From NCBI RefSeq assembly GCF_000716445.1, contig NZ_JNWK01000022.1:37913-101912 (forward strand): a stretch of 64,000 bases of DNA. The letters run 5' to 3'. This DNA is from Streptomyces wedmorensis. GTDB lineage: Bacteria; Actinomycetota; Actinomycetes; Streptomycetales; Streptomycetaceae. Shown piece after piece: positions 10,118 to 18,777 of this stretch; position 1 is the first letter of the stretch; every line of letters starts with the position of its first letter. The position numbers and the translations under genes were made by a program. The notes under the pieces were generated by a model. That model was not told the DNA's origin. It saw nothing but the letters and a program-made list of their open reading frames with translations, and made no database searches.

Positions 10118-11157
10118 GGGCGCGGGCCTCCAACGGTGGTGGGAAGTATGAGCTTGAAAAGTCGTTCGTACCGGCGGAACCGGTCCATGACCTCCTCCTC
10201 GGACAGGTCCGTCTCCTCCGAGCAGAGCAGTACGTGATCGGGCTCCACGGCCCCCTCGACCGCCGGCGCCCGCCCCGTCAGCCGCGCCGTCAGCACGATG
10301 ACGTCCCGCCAGTCGGGCACGATCTCGCGCTCGTCCCCGGTGGGCGCCTCGACCGTCACGTCGAGCCCGAGGCAACGGAAGGGCGCGTAGCGGTCGTACG
10401 CCTTCCCGAGCGTCCAGCCGAAGCGGCCGGCGACGAGGACGAGTTCGAGGGGGCCGAGGAGGCCGGGGCCGAGGAGACCCGGGTCGAACGCGGCCAGGTC
10501 GAAGTCGTCGGGCGTGAAGTGCTCCAGGGCTTCGGCGTCGGGGCCGGTGAAGGGGCCGGGGAGGGTGGGGCCGCCGACGGGGAGGAAGGCCTGTGCGGTG
10601 CGGACGGTCTCGCCGAGGCCGTCCGGTTCGTAGACGGCGTGGGCGAGGAGCTGCCCGAGGGTGAGGGCGCTCCGGAACGCCATGCTGCGGCCCCTGCCCA
10701 TCTCGAAGAGGAACCGGAACCCGGTACCCGGGGTGAGCGAGCGGAGGGAGTCCGGGAGGTCGGCGACCGCCAGGGGGAAGGGTAGGCCGAGGGTCGCCAG
10801 GCGCTCCGCCTCGGAGCCCAGTGTGGACCTGCTCCCGGACGCGAGGTGGATCAGCGGTTCGACGCCGAGACCGCGGCTGTCGAGATCCCACCGCCCGTGG
10901 CCGTACTTCGAGAACGGGTGCACGATCTCCAGCAGATCGTCGACGGCGGAGTCCTCGGTGATCCGCTCGCTGTGGGCTTCGACGAGCGACAGGCAACCCG
11001 GTGCCAGGAGTCCGCAGGCATCCAGATGGCGCAGGTCCTGACGCGTCGACGCGAAGTCGGACGGAGCGGCGTGCCGCAGCGCGGCGGTCACACGCCAAGG
11101 GCCGAAGGGGCCGGACTCCTCGTCCGGCCACGGAACGAGGGCGGCGACCCATGGGGG
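10114..11157 (-). CDS. C-terminal repeat part of the caspase-Hsp90 protein, in a shifted frame
   Basis: This open frame continues the repeat region of the upstream caspase-Hsp90 gene after an apparent one-base loss in the G5 run at 11153-11157. Coding character (moderate GC at second codon positions) begins at about 11157, with no start codon there. One repeat unit spans the shift: its DW motif is in the upstream frame and its PWVAAL motif is here. Several roughly 70-residue winged-helix-like units follow, ending at ERLFKLILP. An alternative is a separate 325-aa protein starting at the GTG at 11091, which would overlap the upstream stop as GTGA. The C-terminal stop overlaps the 107-aa gene. 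Confidence 0.65.
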   Translation of the reverse strand, partial: PPWVAALVPWPDEESGPFGPWRVTAALRHAAPSDFASTRQDLRHLDACGLLAPGCLSLVEAHSERITEDSAVDDLLEIVHPFSKYGHGRWDLDSRGLGVEPLIHLASGSRSTLGSEAERLATLGLPFPLAVADLPDSLRSLTPGTGFRFLFEMGRGRSMAFRSALTLGQLLAHAVYEPDGLGETVRTAQAFLPVGGPTLPGPFTGPDAEALEHFTPDDFDLAAFDPGLLGPGLLGPLELVLVAGRFGWTLGKAYDRYAPFRCLGLDVTVEAPTGDEREIVPDWRDVIVLTARLTGRAPAVEGAVEPDHVLLCSEETDLSEEEVMDRFRRYERLFKLILPTTVGGPRP

Positions 11158-14100
11158 ACCGTCCAGTCGGTGACCGTGCCGGGGACCGGTGGTGCCGATA
11201 TACCCGTCGCGGGCGTGAGGGCGTTGACCTGCTCCACCACGCGGCCGATCGGGATGCTCATGGCTCGGGAGCGTTCCAGGACGTCGAGCATGGTCAGGTC
11301 GCCTTCGAGCCACGGTGATTCGCCGTCCACCCCCCGCGACAGGAGACGGCGCTCGTCGCCGTTCAGGGCGCGATGGGCGAGAGTCGCGGGCGAACACCCC
11401 GTACCCAGGAAGAAGCCGAACGGCTTCAAGCTCTCGATCCGGTCGACGAGGTGCCTGCGCTGCTCGACGGAGGGGGCGTCCACGAGGAGGTCGACGGGGT
11501 GGGCGATCCCCTTCTGCCAGTGGGCCGCCCCCACCTCCGTGAAGAAGGCCGCGATCCTGTCCGACTCGGGGAGGACGTCTTCCTCGACCTGGGGGATGTC
11601 GTTCCAGCGCGGTAGCGGCAGGCGGCTCGCGAGGTCCCGGACCGTGGCGAGAGCCTCGGACAGGGGCACGTCGTGGGTGGCCATGATCGGAAGAATCGCG
11701 GTGACGGCCGGATCCGGTTTTCCCGCTTCGGGTCCGCCGTCCACCGGTCCGTACGCGGCGCAGAGGTCGGCTGCGACCACGGTCGGGAACATCTCCCGGA
11801 GCGCACCGATGTCCGCGATCTCGGGCACCTTCAATCCGGCGATGGCGAAGCGTCGTTGGGCGCGCACGGCCGCCGTGAGGGATTCACCGGCGAGCGCGGC
11901 CACGCGCAGTGGCCCCGCCCAGGACCCGTTGGGCGCGCCACGCCCGAAGATCAACATGTCGAGTCCGACGGGATCGGGGTACCCGCGAGGCGCGAACGCC
12001 TCCCGCGTGCCACCGAGGACGCCCAGCAAGGTGGTGCGCCACCGATGGTGCAAGGCGCCTTCGTGCAACCGCTCCTGCCCGAAAGGGCGAATGAGTTGGT
12101 GCTGGCTCAACGATGCCTGGTCGGGCGGGTGGCATCCCACCTTGCGCAGGGGGAAGGACGAGGCGGCCAGGCTGCGTTCCTCGTGCGTCGGGTGCAGGAC
12201 TCCCACAGAGTCGTCGTCCAGCGAGTCGAAGATTCTCACCGCCAGCCTGGGCTCCTGGCCGGCGAGTTTCCACAGCCACCGCAGCGACACCTCCTCGAAC
12301 GCGGCGACCGCCTCGGGCACGCCGGCCAGGACCCGGCGCGTCACCCCCTCCTCGTCGTAGCGCAGCAGACCGTTGCGGTCGACGGTGGGTACGGGCTGGT
12401 CCCGCTCGCGCAGGTTGAAGACGTAGCCGTGCACGTCGGGCGCGTTCTTGACCACGACGCCGTCGAGCAGCAGCTGGCCTCGGCCCTGGACGATCCACGC
12501 GTCGTCCCCGGCTCGGGCGGGCGCGGTGGTCCAGTGCTCCGAGGCCTGGAGCCGGCCCGGTGTCCATTCCTCCGACCGGATCGTCCCGCCCTCCCGGTCC
12601 AGCTCCACCGCCGTCACAGCGTGGTCGCTCACCCACAACAGGTTCCGCAGGGTCTCCACCAGGGACGGTGGGGTCTCGCCGTCGGCGTTGAGGTAGAGGC
12701 GGACGGTGGTGCCGCCGGTGGTGGGGGCGGTGGTGGTGTCGCGGATCTCGAGGAGGCCGGAGCCGGACTGGATGGTGGCCTGGAGGGGGGCTTCGGTGCG
12801 GGAGGGGTTGCCGTGGGGGTCGACGGCGGCGGTGGTGACGACGACTTCCTCGGCGAGCATGAAGTAGCTGAAGACGCCGATGCCGAAGCGGCTGTTGAAG
12901 GGAACGGGTTCGATGCCGGCGCGGCGCCAGTTGCGGCGCTCCTGGACGAAGTCGGGGTCCTGTTCGTAGCGCTTGCCGGCGCGGGCGAACATGGAGGTGA
13001 GCTTCTTGCGGCTCATGCCGGTGCCGGTGTCGCGGCACTCGATGTAGGGGCGGTCCTCGTCGTCGTAGCCCTGGACGAAGGTGATGTCCGGTTCGCGGTC
13101 GGTGGCCCCGCACTTGCCGAGCTTTTCGCCGTAGGCAGCGCGGAGCTGGCGGTGGCGGCAGGCGTCGAGGGCGTTCTGGTAGAGCTCGCGGACGGCGAGC
13201 ATCTTGTCGCCGTAGAGCTGGGTGCCCATGAGGAGGGGGCGGATCTCGTCCTCGGCGAGGCGGAAGCGCTCCAGGGGCTTGGTGTACTGCTGCTCCAGGG
13301 GCTCCAGGAACTCGGTGGTGACCTTGCGGGGGATGCCGCGCAGCAGGTCGGGGGCGGTGGTGCGGGCCTCCTTCCAGCTCTTGTGGAGGGCGCGGACCGA
13401 GGCGTCGGCGATCGCGGCGAGTTCTTCCAGGGCCGCGTGGAGCGCGGGGTGGGGACAGTGGAAGTTGACGGCGAGGTCGTAGGCGCCGTCGGTGCCGTTC
13501 GTCGGGGGTTCGGCGAGGGGGTGGAGACGGTACTCGGCGAGGGCCGCGACGACTTCGGAGGGCACCAGGCGGCGGTGGGCGGAGCCGAGGTGGTCGACGA
13601 GGGCGCTGGACATGCGGCGGGGGTCGGCGGCGAGGAGGGAGGCGAGCCAGACGAGGTAGGCGAGGTCGCGGGCGCGCCAGGTGTTGCCGGACACGGCCGG
13701 GTGTTCGCTCCAGCGGGGCTCGCCGGTGTGGTTGATGCGGGGGCTGCTGCCCGGGGCGACGGTGACGTGGGCGAGGACCTGGCGGATCTGGCGGTCGATC
13801 AGGACGCGGTTCTGCGGGGAGGGTTCGCCGGGACCACCGGCGGCGACGGCCGTGACCACGCGGTCGATGAGGTGGTCGATCGCCGCGTAGTCGCCCGTGC
13901 CGTCCCACAGGAGGTCCCAGTCGGCGATGAAGCGGTGCCGGAGCCAGTGGTCGGCGGCGGTGGCCGGTGCGGGGAGGTGGCGCCGGCGGAGGGTCTCGGC
14001 CGTCTGGCCGACCTGGGAGTGGGCGCGTGAGACGTCGCGTGCGGCGTCGCACACCAGGCGGTCGTGGGAGGTGGTCACGGTACGGCCGCGGCCGTCCTCG

Positions 14101-15266
14101 CTGCGGTCGATCCGGTCCGGACGCAGCGCCGCCAGTTCGCTCAGGGCGACGGCGACGACGCCCTCGTGGAGGAGGGGAGCGGCGAGCAGGGCCGCGGTCT
14201 CGGCGGGGGAGAGGAGTTCGCGACCGGTGAGTGCGGCGGATTCGACGAGGTGGCCGAGGCGCTCCACGACGCGGATCGGGTAGCCGGGATCGCTCCAGGG
14301 GGTGGCGAGGGCCGAGTCCGTGCCGAGACGGCTCTTGGCCACTTCGCGGGCCAGGTCGGCCAGCCGGTCCTTGACCCGTTCGTGGACGGCGGGCTGCGAG
14401 GTGTGCCGCCAGAGGACGGAGGCGTCGACCGCCTCGGTCCAGAGTTCGGTCTCCTCGGAGCCCTCGCAGAGGACCAGCCGGGCGGCGAGCTCCTCCGCGC
14501 ACTGGAACTCGACGGTCGGCGGGGGTTCCGTGAGGAGGGAGGTGAGCCGGTGGACCCGGGCGCGTACGAACGCGTGGACCTTCTCGAACGTCCGGGGCGG
14601 GCTCTGCGGGGAGAGGGCCTCCGACAGGGCGATGCCGAAGAAGCTGCCCTTCTCGGGGTCGGCGTAGGCGGGTTGCCCGGGGCCGCTGCCGCGCAGCCAG
14701 GCCACGTTCTCGTACGAGGAGTCCACGAGGCGCGTCAGACGCGGCTGCGTGGCGGACGACGGCTGGTCGCTGCGGCACGTGTCGAGGCAGACGACGACGG
14801 TGACGCCCTCGGGTATCGCGCCGAGGAGGACGTCGGGCGCGGTCTCGAGGATCGTCTGCGCGATCAGGGAGCCGTCGGCTCGGGGGCGGGCGTCGGAGGT
14901 GAGGAGGTACTCGCGTTCGCCGACGGTCACGCCGTGGGCGGAGACGTACAGGAACGCCGTGTCCCCGGCCGTGCAGGAGAGGAGGAACTCCTCGACGGCG
15001 CTGACGATCGAGCCCACGCCCGTGTCCTGCCGCTCGGGGCGGGGGTGGCCGGGGTGGAGGGCGGCGACCGTGTAGCCGGACGCGGCGAGGGCGGTGCCGA
15101 CGAGTTCGACGTCCCGGTCGACGAAGCCGAGCGGGGGGAAGCGCCGGGAGAGGGCCTCGTCGCGTTCCAGGAAGTCGGTCCGGCCCACTCCGATGAGCAG
15201 GGCCCGCCGTCTGCCGGTGACCTGCTCCTCGGTCGTGTCCGCCGACGTGTCCGTCGTCGCGCTCAC
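11088..15266 (-). CDS. Caspase-like protease / Hsp90-type ATPase fusion with wHTH-like repeats
   Basis: The GTG at 15266 starts a 1392-aa frame. Residues 20-250 form a caspase-like (C14) domain with the catalytic dyad His111 (YVSAHG) and Cys164 (VCLDTCRSD). Residues 290-650 are all-helical and resemble the inactive-HD linker found in such systems. Residues 665-900 are an Hsp90/GHKL ATPase with the N-box ELYQNALDA (E694, N698), the DTGTGM box at 746-751, FGIGVFSYF and GGTTVRLYL. After that come roughly 70-residue repeats with motifs such as LKPFGF, LLSRGVDGESPWLEG and LTMLDVLERS. The last roughly 20 residues look out of frame. It heads a coupled operon. It is probably a stress- or phage-triggered protease, by family analogy. 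Confidence 0.88.
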   Translation of the reverse strand: MSATTDTSADTTEEQVTGRRRALLIGVGRTDFLERDEALSRRFPPLGFVDRDVELVGTALAASGYTVAALHPGHPRPERQDTGVGSIVSAVEEFLLSCTAGDTAFLYVSAHGVTVGEREYLLTSDARPRADGSLIAQTILETAPDVLLGAIPEGVTVVVCLDTCRSDQPSSATQPRLTRLVDSSYENVAWLRGSGPGQPAYADPEKGSFFGIALSEALSPQSPPRTFEKVHAFVRARVHRLTSLLTEPPPTVEFQCAEELAARLVLCEGSEETELWTEAVDASVLWRHTSQPAVHERVKDRLADLAREVAKSRLGTDSALATPWSDPGYPIRVVERLGHLVESAALTGRELLSPAETAALLAAPLLHEGVVAVALSELAALRPDRIDRSEDGRGRTVTTSHDRLVCDAARDVSRAHSQVGQTAETLRRRHLPAPATAADHWLRHRFIADWDLLWDGTGDYAAIDHLIDRVVTAVAAGGPGEPSPQNRVLIDRQIRQVLAHVTVAPGSSPRINHTGEPRWSEHPAVSGNTWRARDLAYLVWLASLLAADPRRMSSALVDHLGSAHRRLVPSEVVAALAEYRLHPLAEPPTNGTDGAYDLAVNFHCPHPALHAALEELAAIADASVRALHKSWKEARTTAPDLLRGIPRKVTTEFLEPLEQQYTKPLERFRLAEDEIRPLLMGTQLYGDKMLAVRELYQNALDACRHRQLRAAYGEKLGKCGATDREPDITFVQGYDDEDRPYIECRDTGTGMSRKKLTSMFARAGKRYEQDPDFVQERRNWRRAGIEPVPFNSRFGIGVFSYFMLAEEVVVTTAAVDPHGNPSRTEAPLQATIQSGSGLLEIRDTTTAPTTGGTTVRLYLNADGETPPSLVETLRNLLWVSDHAVTAVELDREGGTIRSEEWTPGRLQASEHWTTAPARAGDDAWIVQGRGQLLLDGVVVKNAPDVHGYVFNLRERDQPVPTVDRNGLLRYDEEGVTRRVLAGVPEAVAAFEEVSLRWLWKLAGQEPRLAVRIFDSLDDDSVGVLHPTHEERSLAASSFPLRKVGCHPPDQASLSQHQLIRPFGQERLHEGALHHRWRTTLLGVLGGTREAFAPRGYPDPVGLDMLIFGRGAPNGSWAGPLRVAALAGESLTAAVRAQRRFAIAGLKVPEIADIGALREMFPTVVAADLCAAYGPVDGGPEAGKPDPAVTAILPIMATHDVPLSEALATVRDLASRLPLPRWNDIPQVEEDVLPESDRIAAFFTEVGAAHWQKGIAHPVDLLVDAPSVEQRRHLVDRIESLKPFGFFLGTGCSPATLAHRALNGDERRLLSRGVDGESPWLEGDLTMLDVLERSRAMSIPIGRVVEQVNALTPATGISAPPVPGTVTDWTVPHGSPPSFRGRTRSPAPSALGV
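11153..11157. other. Apparent frameshift point (G5 run)
   Basis: On the coding (minus) strand the run is CCCCC. Six C would read ...TVPPWVAAL... and join the two coding frames without a break. Whether this is a real mutation or a base-calling error cannot be decided from one sequence. Confidence 0.6.
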
Positions 15267-15355
15267 CCTTACCCCCGACTCCCCTGTGCGGCCCCGCCCT
15301 GGACGTCCATGATTCCAGAACGCGCGTGCCGCCCAGGGGCCGTTGAGGAGGTCGG

Positions 15356-16483
15356 TCAGGCGGCGGGCGCCGGTTCGCGGAAGTGGGGGATGACCTTGGT
15401 GCCCCACTGGCGGATGGTCTCCAGGCAGACGTCCTGCGGGACGGTTCCCATCTGGATCAGGCACATGACCTCGTCGACGCCGATCTCCCGGAGCCGTTCG
15501 ACGTAGGCGATCGCGGTGTCGGCGTCGCCGTATGCGTGGTCGGTGTCGTACGTGCCGGTGTCGACCGGGCGGGCGGGGACGTCCGCCTCGTGGAGGCGGG
15601 CGACGAGGGCCTCCCGTTCGCGGGAGAGCGCGCCCGCGTGGTCCTCGTCCTCGGCGTATCCGGTGGGGGCGGGTGCGCCTCCGTACCAGTGGGCGATCGA
15701 CTCGGCGAAGAAGCGCTGCCCGCGGGTGCCGAGCCGGAGGGCGCGGTCGGCGTCGTCGAGGACGGTCGTCGGGCAGAGGACGGAGAAGTGGTCGTTGACC
15801 TCCGTGGACACGAACCGGGAGCCGTCGCGTGCGGCGATGGCCTCGTCGTACACCGCTCGCATCGCGCGGACGTCGTCGGCGCCGGCGAAGCCCATGACCA
15901 GGGCGCCGATGCCGAGTTCGGCGGCCTGGCGGAGCGATTCGTGCTGCGAACAGGCCATGAAGAGGGGCGGGTGCGGGCGCTGGACGGGGCGGGGCAGGAC
16001 GGCGCCGGGGCCGATGTCGAGGGAGCCGTGCCACTCGAACTCCGGCTCGCGCCAGGCGGCGGCGAAGATCCGCAGGGCCTCCTCCGTCTGCGGGCGGGTG
16101 TCGTCGGGGCGCACCCCGAACATCCGCATCTCCTGGCGGGTCGCGCCCCGGCCGGCGCCGATGTCGACGCGGCCGCCGGAGAGCACGTCGAGCATGGCGG
16201 CCCGTTCGGCGACGCGGACGGGGTGCTGGTAGCCGAAGGGCATGGTGACCACGCCGTGGCCGACGCGGAGGGTGCGGGTGCGGGCGGCCACCCAGGTCAG
16301 GAAGATCTCGGAGGCGCTCATGTGGGCGTACTGGGTGAGGGAGTGGTGCTCGACCGCCCAGATCCGGTCGAAGCCCATCTCCTCGGCGAGGACGGCCTGT
16401 TCGACGCAGTCGTGGAGGACGCGGTGCTCGCGGTCGGGGGTGGGGTCGACGAGCTGTGCTTCGAAGATCATGGAGAACTTCAA
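15356..16483 (-). CDS. LLM-class flavin-dependent oxidoreductase
   Basis: This 375-aa protein is a luciferase-like monooxygenase with a TIM-barrel fold that would use reduced F420 or FMN. Visible signatures are FEAQLVDP at the N-terminus, GFDRIWAVEHH at about residue 37, GVVTMPFGYQHPVRVAERAAMLD and GRVDIGAGRGATRQEM. The start is TTG at 16481-16483: GGGAGGAG lies at the right distance before it, and MKFS begins where the family does. The internal ATG four codons later lacks such a site. It is divergent from a PadR-type regulator, which may control it. The substrate is unknown. Confidence 0.9.
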   Translation of the reverse strand: MKFSMIFEAQLVDPTPDREHRVLHDCVEQAVLAEEMGFDRIWAVEHHSLTQYAHMSASEIFLTWVAARTRTLRVGHGVVTMPFGYQHPVRVAERAAMLDVLSGGRVDIGAGRGATRQEMRMFGVRPDDTRPQTEEALRIFAAAWREPEFEWHGSLDIGPGAVLPRPVQRPHPPLFMACSQHESLRQAAELGIGALVMGFAGADDVRAMRAVYDEAIAARDGSRFVSTEVNDHFSVLCPTTVLDDADRALRLGTRGQRFFAESIAHWYGGAPAPTGYAEDEDHAGALSREREALVARLHEADVPARPVDTGTYDTDHAYGDADTAIAYVERLREIGVDEVMCLIQMGTVPQDVCLETIRQWGTKVIPHFREPAPAA

Positions 16484-16515
16484 CGGGAGCTCCTCCCAGG
16501 AAGGCCAGGCGACTA

Positions 16516-16543
16516 TGCCTAATCGAAATACTTCTAGCAGGCA
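16516..16543. promoter_or_regulatory. Candidate operator between the LLM oxidoreductase and the PadR regulator
   Basis: TGCCT at 16516 and AGGCA at 16539 form an inverted repeat around an AT-rich centre (AATCGAAATACTTCTAG). This centre is distinctly less GC-rich than its surroundings. It lies between two divergent starts, so it is a plausible PadR site. Confidence 0.35.
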
Positions 16544-16578
16544 CAGGTGGAGGAGTGAAGGGCCGTAGACTGCCGTCC

Positions 16579-17163
16579 GTGGCGGACGAAGAGACCGTGC
16601 CGGGCCTTCCGGCGACCGGCTGGGCGGTGCTCGGACTGCTGTCGTTCGGGCGGGAGTTGTCCGGCTACGACGTCAAGAAGTGGGCGGACCGGTCGCTGGG
16701 CCTCTTCTACTGGAGCCCGTCCTTCAGCCAGGTCTACAGCGAGCTGAAACGACTGGAGAACGGCGGCTACGCGACATCGCGCCTCGTCGCCCCCGAATCC
16801 GGCAGCCGCGACAAGCGCGCCTACCGCATCACCGACGAGGGACTCGCGGCCGTCACCGCCTGGGCCCGCGAGGCGCCCCTCGATCCGCCGGTCCTCAAGC
16901 ACGGGCCGATGCTGCGGCTCTGGCTCGGCCACCTCCTCGAACCCGACCGGATGCGGGAGATCCTCGCCGGGCACCGGGAGTACGCCGAGGGCATGCGGCA
17001 GCGCGCCGAGACGGACGCGGCGGACGCGGGCGCCGACGAGGCGTGGGCCTTTCCCCGGCTCACCCTCACCTGGGCCGAGCGGTACTACGCGGCCGAGCGC
17101 GACCTGGCCGACGCCATGCTCGCGGACATCGAGGAGTGGGAGAGGGAACGTCCATGGCACTGA
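16579..17163 (+). CDS. PadR-family transcriptional regulator
   Basis: This 194-aa protein has an N-terminal winged helix typical of PadR (GWAVLGLLSFGRELSGYDVKKW at residues 14-35, then FSQVYSELKRLENGGY and KRAYRITDEG) and the C-terminal dimerisation helices (LTLTWAERYYAAERDLADAML). The GTG at 16579 was chosen. TAGACT at 16567-16572 sits 6 nt before it like a -10 box, so the mRNA may be leaderless. A GTG at 16555 is the alternative, but its SD is too close. The stop overlaps the next gene (VWA) by 10 nt. Confidence 0.85.
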   Translation: MADEETVPGLPATGWAVLGLLSFGRELSGYDVKKWADRSLGLFYWSPSFSQVYSELKRLENGGYATSRLVAPESGSRDKRAYRITDEGLAAVTAWAREAPLDPPVLKHGPMLRLWLGHLLEPDRMREILAGHREYAEGMRQRAETDAADAGADEAWAFPRLTLTWAERYYAAERDLADAMLADIEEWERERPWH

Positions 17164-17873
17164 GCCTGCGGAAGGTCGAGGAGACCGCGCCCGCGCTGGT
17201 CAGTCTCTACAAATCGGCGGGGGCCTCGCTCCAGCGGCACGGGATCAGCGGGCAGCGCGTCGCGGTCTACCTCGTGGTCGACTACTCGGGGTCGATGAAG
17301 CCGTACTACAACAACGGGAGCGTCCAGGCGCTGGCGGACCGGGTGCTGGGGCTCTCCGCGCACTTCGACGACGACGGCCGGGTGCCGGTGGTGTTCTTCT
17401 CCACCGACATCGACGCCGAGACCGACATCCGGCTGGACGACCACGCGGGCAGGATCGACCGGATCGTCGCCGGGCTCGGCCACATGGGCAAGACGAGCTA
17501 CCACCTCGCCATGGACGCCGTCATCGACCACTACCTGGACAGCGGCTCCACCGCCCCCGCGCTCGTCGTCTTCCAGACCGACGGGGGGCCGATCAACAAG
17601 CTGGCGGCCGAGCGGTACGTCTGCAAGGCGGCCCGGCTGCCGATCTTCTGGCAGTTCATCGGCTTCGGCGACCCCGCGAGCCGGCAGTTCGAGTTCCTGC
17701 GCCGGCTCGACGAGCTGGCCGTGCCGACGAAACGACCCGTCGACAACGCGGGCTTCTTCCACGCGGGGCAGGACCCCAACCGCGTCCCGGACGCGGAGCT
17801 GTACGACAGGATCGTCTCCGAGTTCCCCGCCTGGCTCGCCGCGGCCCGGGCCCAGGGCATCGTCCGGTCCTGA
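17154..17873 (+). CDS. VWA-domain protein with complete MIDAS
   Basis: This 239-aa protein consists almost entirely of a von Willebrand A domain. The metal-ion-dependent adhesion site is complete: D43-x-S45-x-S47 (VVDYSGSM), T114 (MGKTSYH) and D143 (QTDGG). It resembles the VWA proteins associated with tellurite/TerD-type stress loci, which act as Mg-dependent binding scaffolds. No signal peptide is seen, so it is probably cytoplasmic. The ATG at 17154 overlaps the PadR gene by 10 nt and has GAGAGGGAAC upstream. No TerD gene is nearby, so its partner is unknown. Confidence 0.88.
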   Translation: MALSLRKVEETAPALVSLYKSAGASLQRHGISGQRVAVYLVVDYSGSMKPYYNNGSVQALADRVLGLSAHFDDDGRVPVVFFSTDIDAETDIRLDDHAGRIDRIVAGLGHMGKTSYHLAMDAVIDHYLDSGSTAPALVVFQTDGGPINKLAAERYVCKAARLPIFWQFIGFGDPASRQFEFLRRLDELAVPTKRPVDNAGFFHAGQDPNRVPDAELYDRIVSEFPAWLAAARAQGIVRS

Positions 17874-17939
17874 ACCGGCCGGCCGCGTACGGGCGGACGT
17901 CGTGAGCGGCCGGTCTGCGGTACGGGCCGGTCGCGAGCT

Positions 17940-17984
17940 CCCGGTCACGAGCACGAGCCCCCGGTCACGAGCCCCCGGTCGTGC
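17940..17984. repeat. Short direct repeats at the aldo/keto reductase remnant 3' end
   Basis: CCCGGTCACGAGC occurs at 17940-17952 and 17960-17972, with a partial third copy at 17973-17984. The second copy includes the stop codon of the pseudogene, so the repeats look like duplications of its 3' end. Confidence 0.6.
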
Positions 17985-18592
17985 GGCGCTGCGTCACGCG
18001 GCCGACGCCGCTCCCACCTCCTCGCCGAGGCGCGAACTGCTCCTCGGTGAGGGTGACGTCGAGGGCGCCCAGGTTCTCCAGGAGGTGGGCGGCCGAGGAC
18101 GTGCCGGGGATCGGGAGGATGTGCGGGGCCCGGTGGAGGAGCCAGGCCAGGGCCGTCTGGGATGGGGTGGCGCCGACTTCGCGGGCGGCCCGGGCCACCG
18201 GGCCGTCCGGCCCCGCGTGACCGCCCATGGCGACCGGGAAGAACGGCACGAAGGCGATGCCGCGTCCGGCGGTGTGCTCGACCACGGCCTCGTGGTCGCG
18301 GGTGGCGAGGTTGTAGAGGTTCTGGACGGCCGCGATCGGCGCGACGGCCTCGGCCTCCTCCAGCTGGGCGACCGTCGCCTCCGAGAGGCCGATGTGCCGG
18401 GCCTTGCCCTCCTCCTGGAGCCGCCGCAGGGCGCCCACCTGCTCGGCGACCGGGAAGTTCTCGTCGAGGCGGTGCAGGTGGAGGAGGTCGATGCGCTCGG
18501 TACGGAGCCGGCGCAGGCTCAGCTCGGCCTGCCGGCACAGGTAGGCGGGGTGGCCGAGCGGCACCCAGTCGGTGGGGGACGGCCGGACCACG
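17965..18592 (-). pseudogene. Aldo/keto reductase remnant, 5' part deleted
   Basis: About 208 codons of good aldo/keto reductase sequence remain: VPLGHPAYLCRQ, LSLRRLRTERIDLLHLHRLD, GLSEATVAQLEEA, VQNLYNLATR, and the cofactor segment ILPIPGTSSAAHLLENLGALD. The first 100 or more residues, including the catalytic Tyr and Asp and any start codon, are absent. Similarity stops at about 18592, where sequence on the other strand becomes the tail of a MerR-like regulator. One deletion between divergent genes explains both losses. The remnant is probably not translated. Confidence 0.75.
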
Positions 18593-18726
18593 CCCACCTC
18601 AGCCCGCTGCTCGTCGCCCGACTCGACGCCATCGACGAGGAGATCCACGGCCTCCAGGGCACCCGCTCCTCCCTCGCCGCGCTCGTGGCGGCGACCGAGG
18701 GAAGGCAACTGGCCGCCGGCGACTGA
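18593..18726 (+). pseudogene. MerR-family regulator remnant (C-terminal tail only)
   Basis: The frame ending at 18726 gives LLVARLDAIDEEIHGLQGT followed by RSSLAALVAA. This looks like the C-terminal coiled-coil dimerisation helix of a MerR regulator. No DNA-binding domain or start precedes it. Its 5' side abuts the truncated aldo/keto reductase on the opposite strand. The identification rests on about 43 residues and is tentative. Confidence 0.45.
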
Positions 18727-18777
18727 GGGATGGGAATCCGGTGGCCCGCCGTCGCGGACGCGGGCGATCATGAGGCC

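Noticed and set aside
11088..11091. GTG at 11091 as start of a separate downstream gene
   Set aside because: The GTGA overlap fits the operon style, but coding character begins about 66 nt earlier and a repeat unit crosses the junction, so a frameshift explains it better. Kept as an alternative.
16456..16578. Longer N-terminus for the PadR regulator
   Set aside because: The added codons lie in the AT-rich divergent promoter and the family similarity starts after the GTG at 16579.
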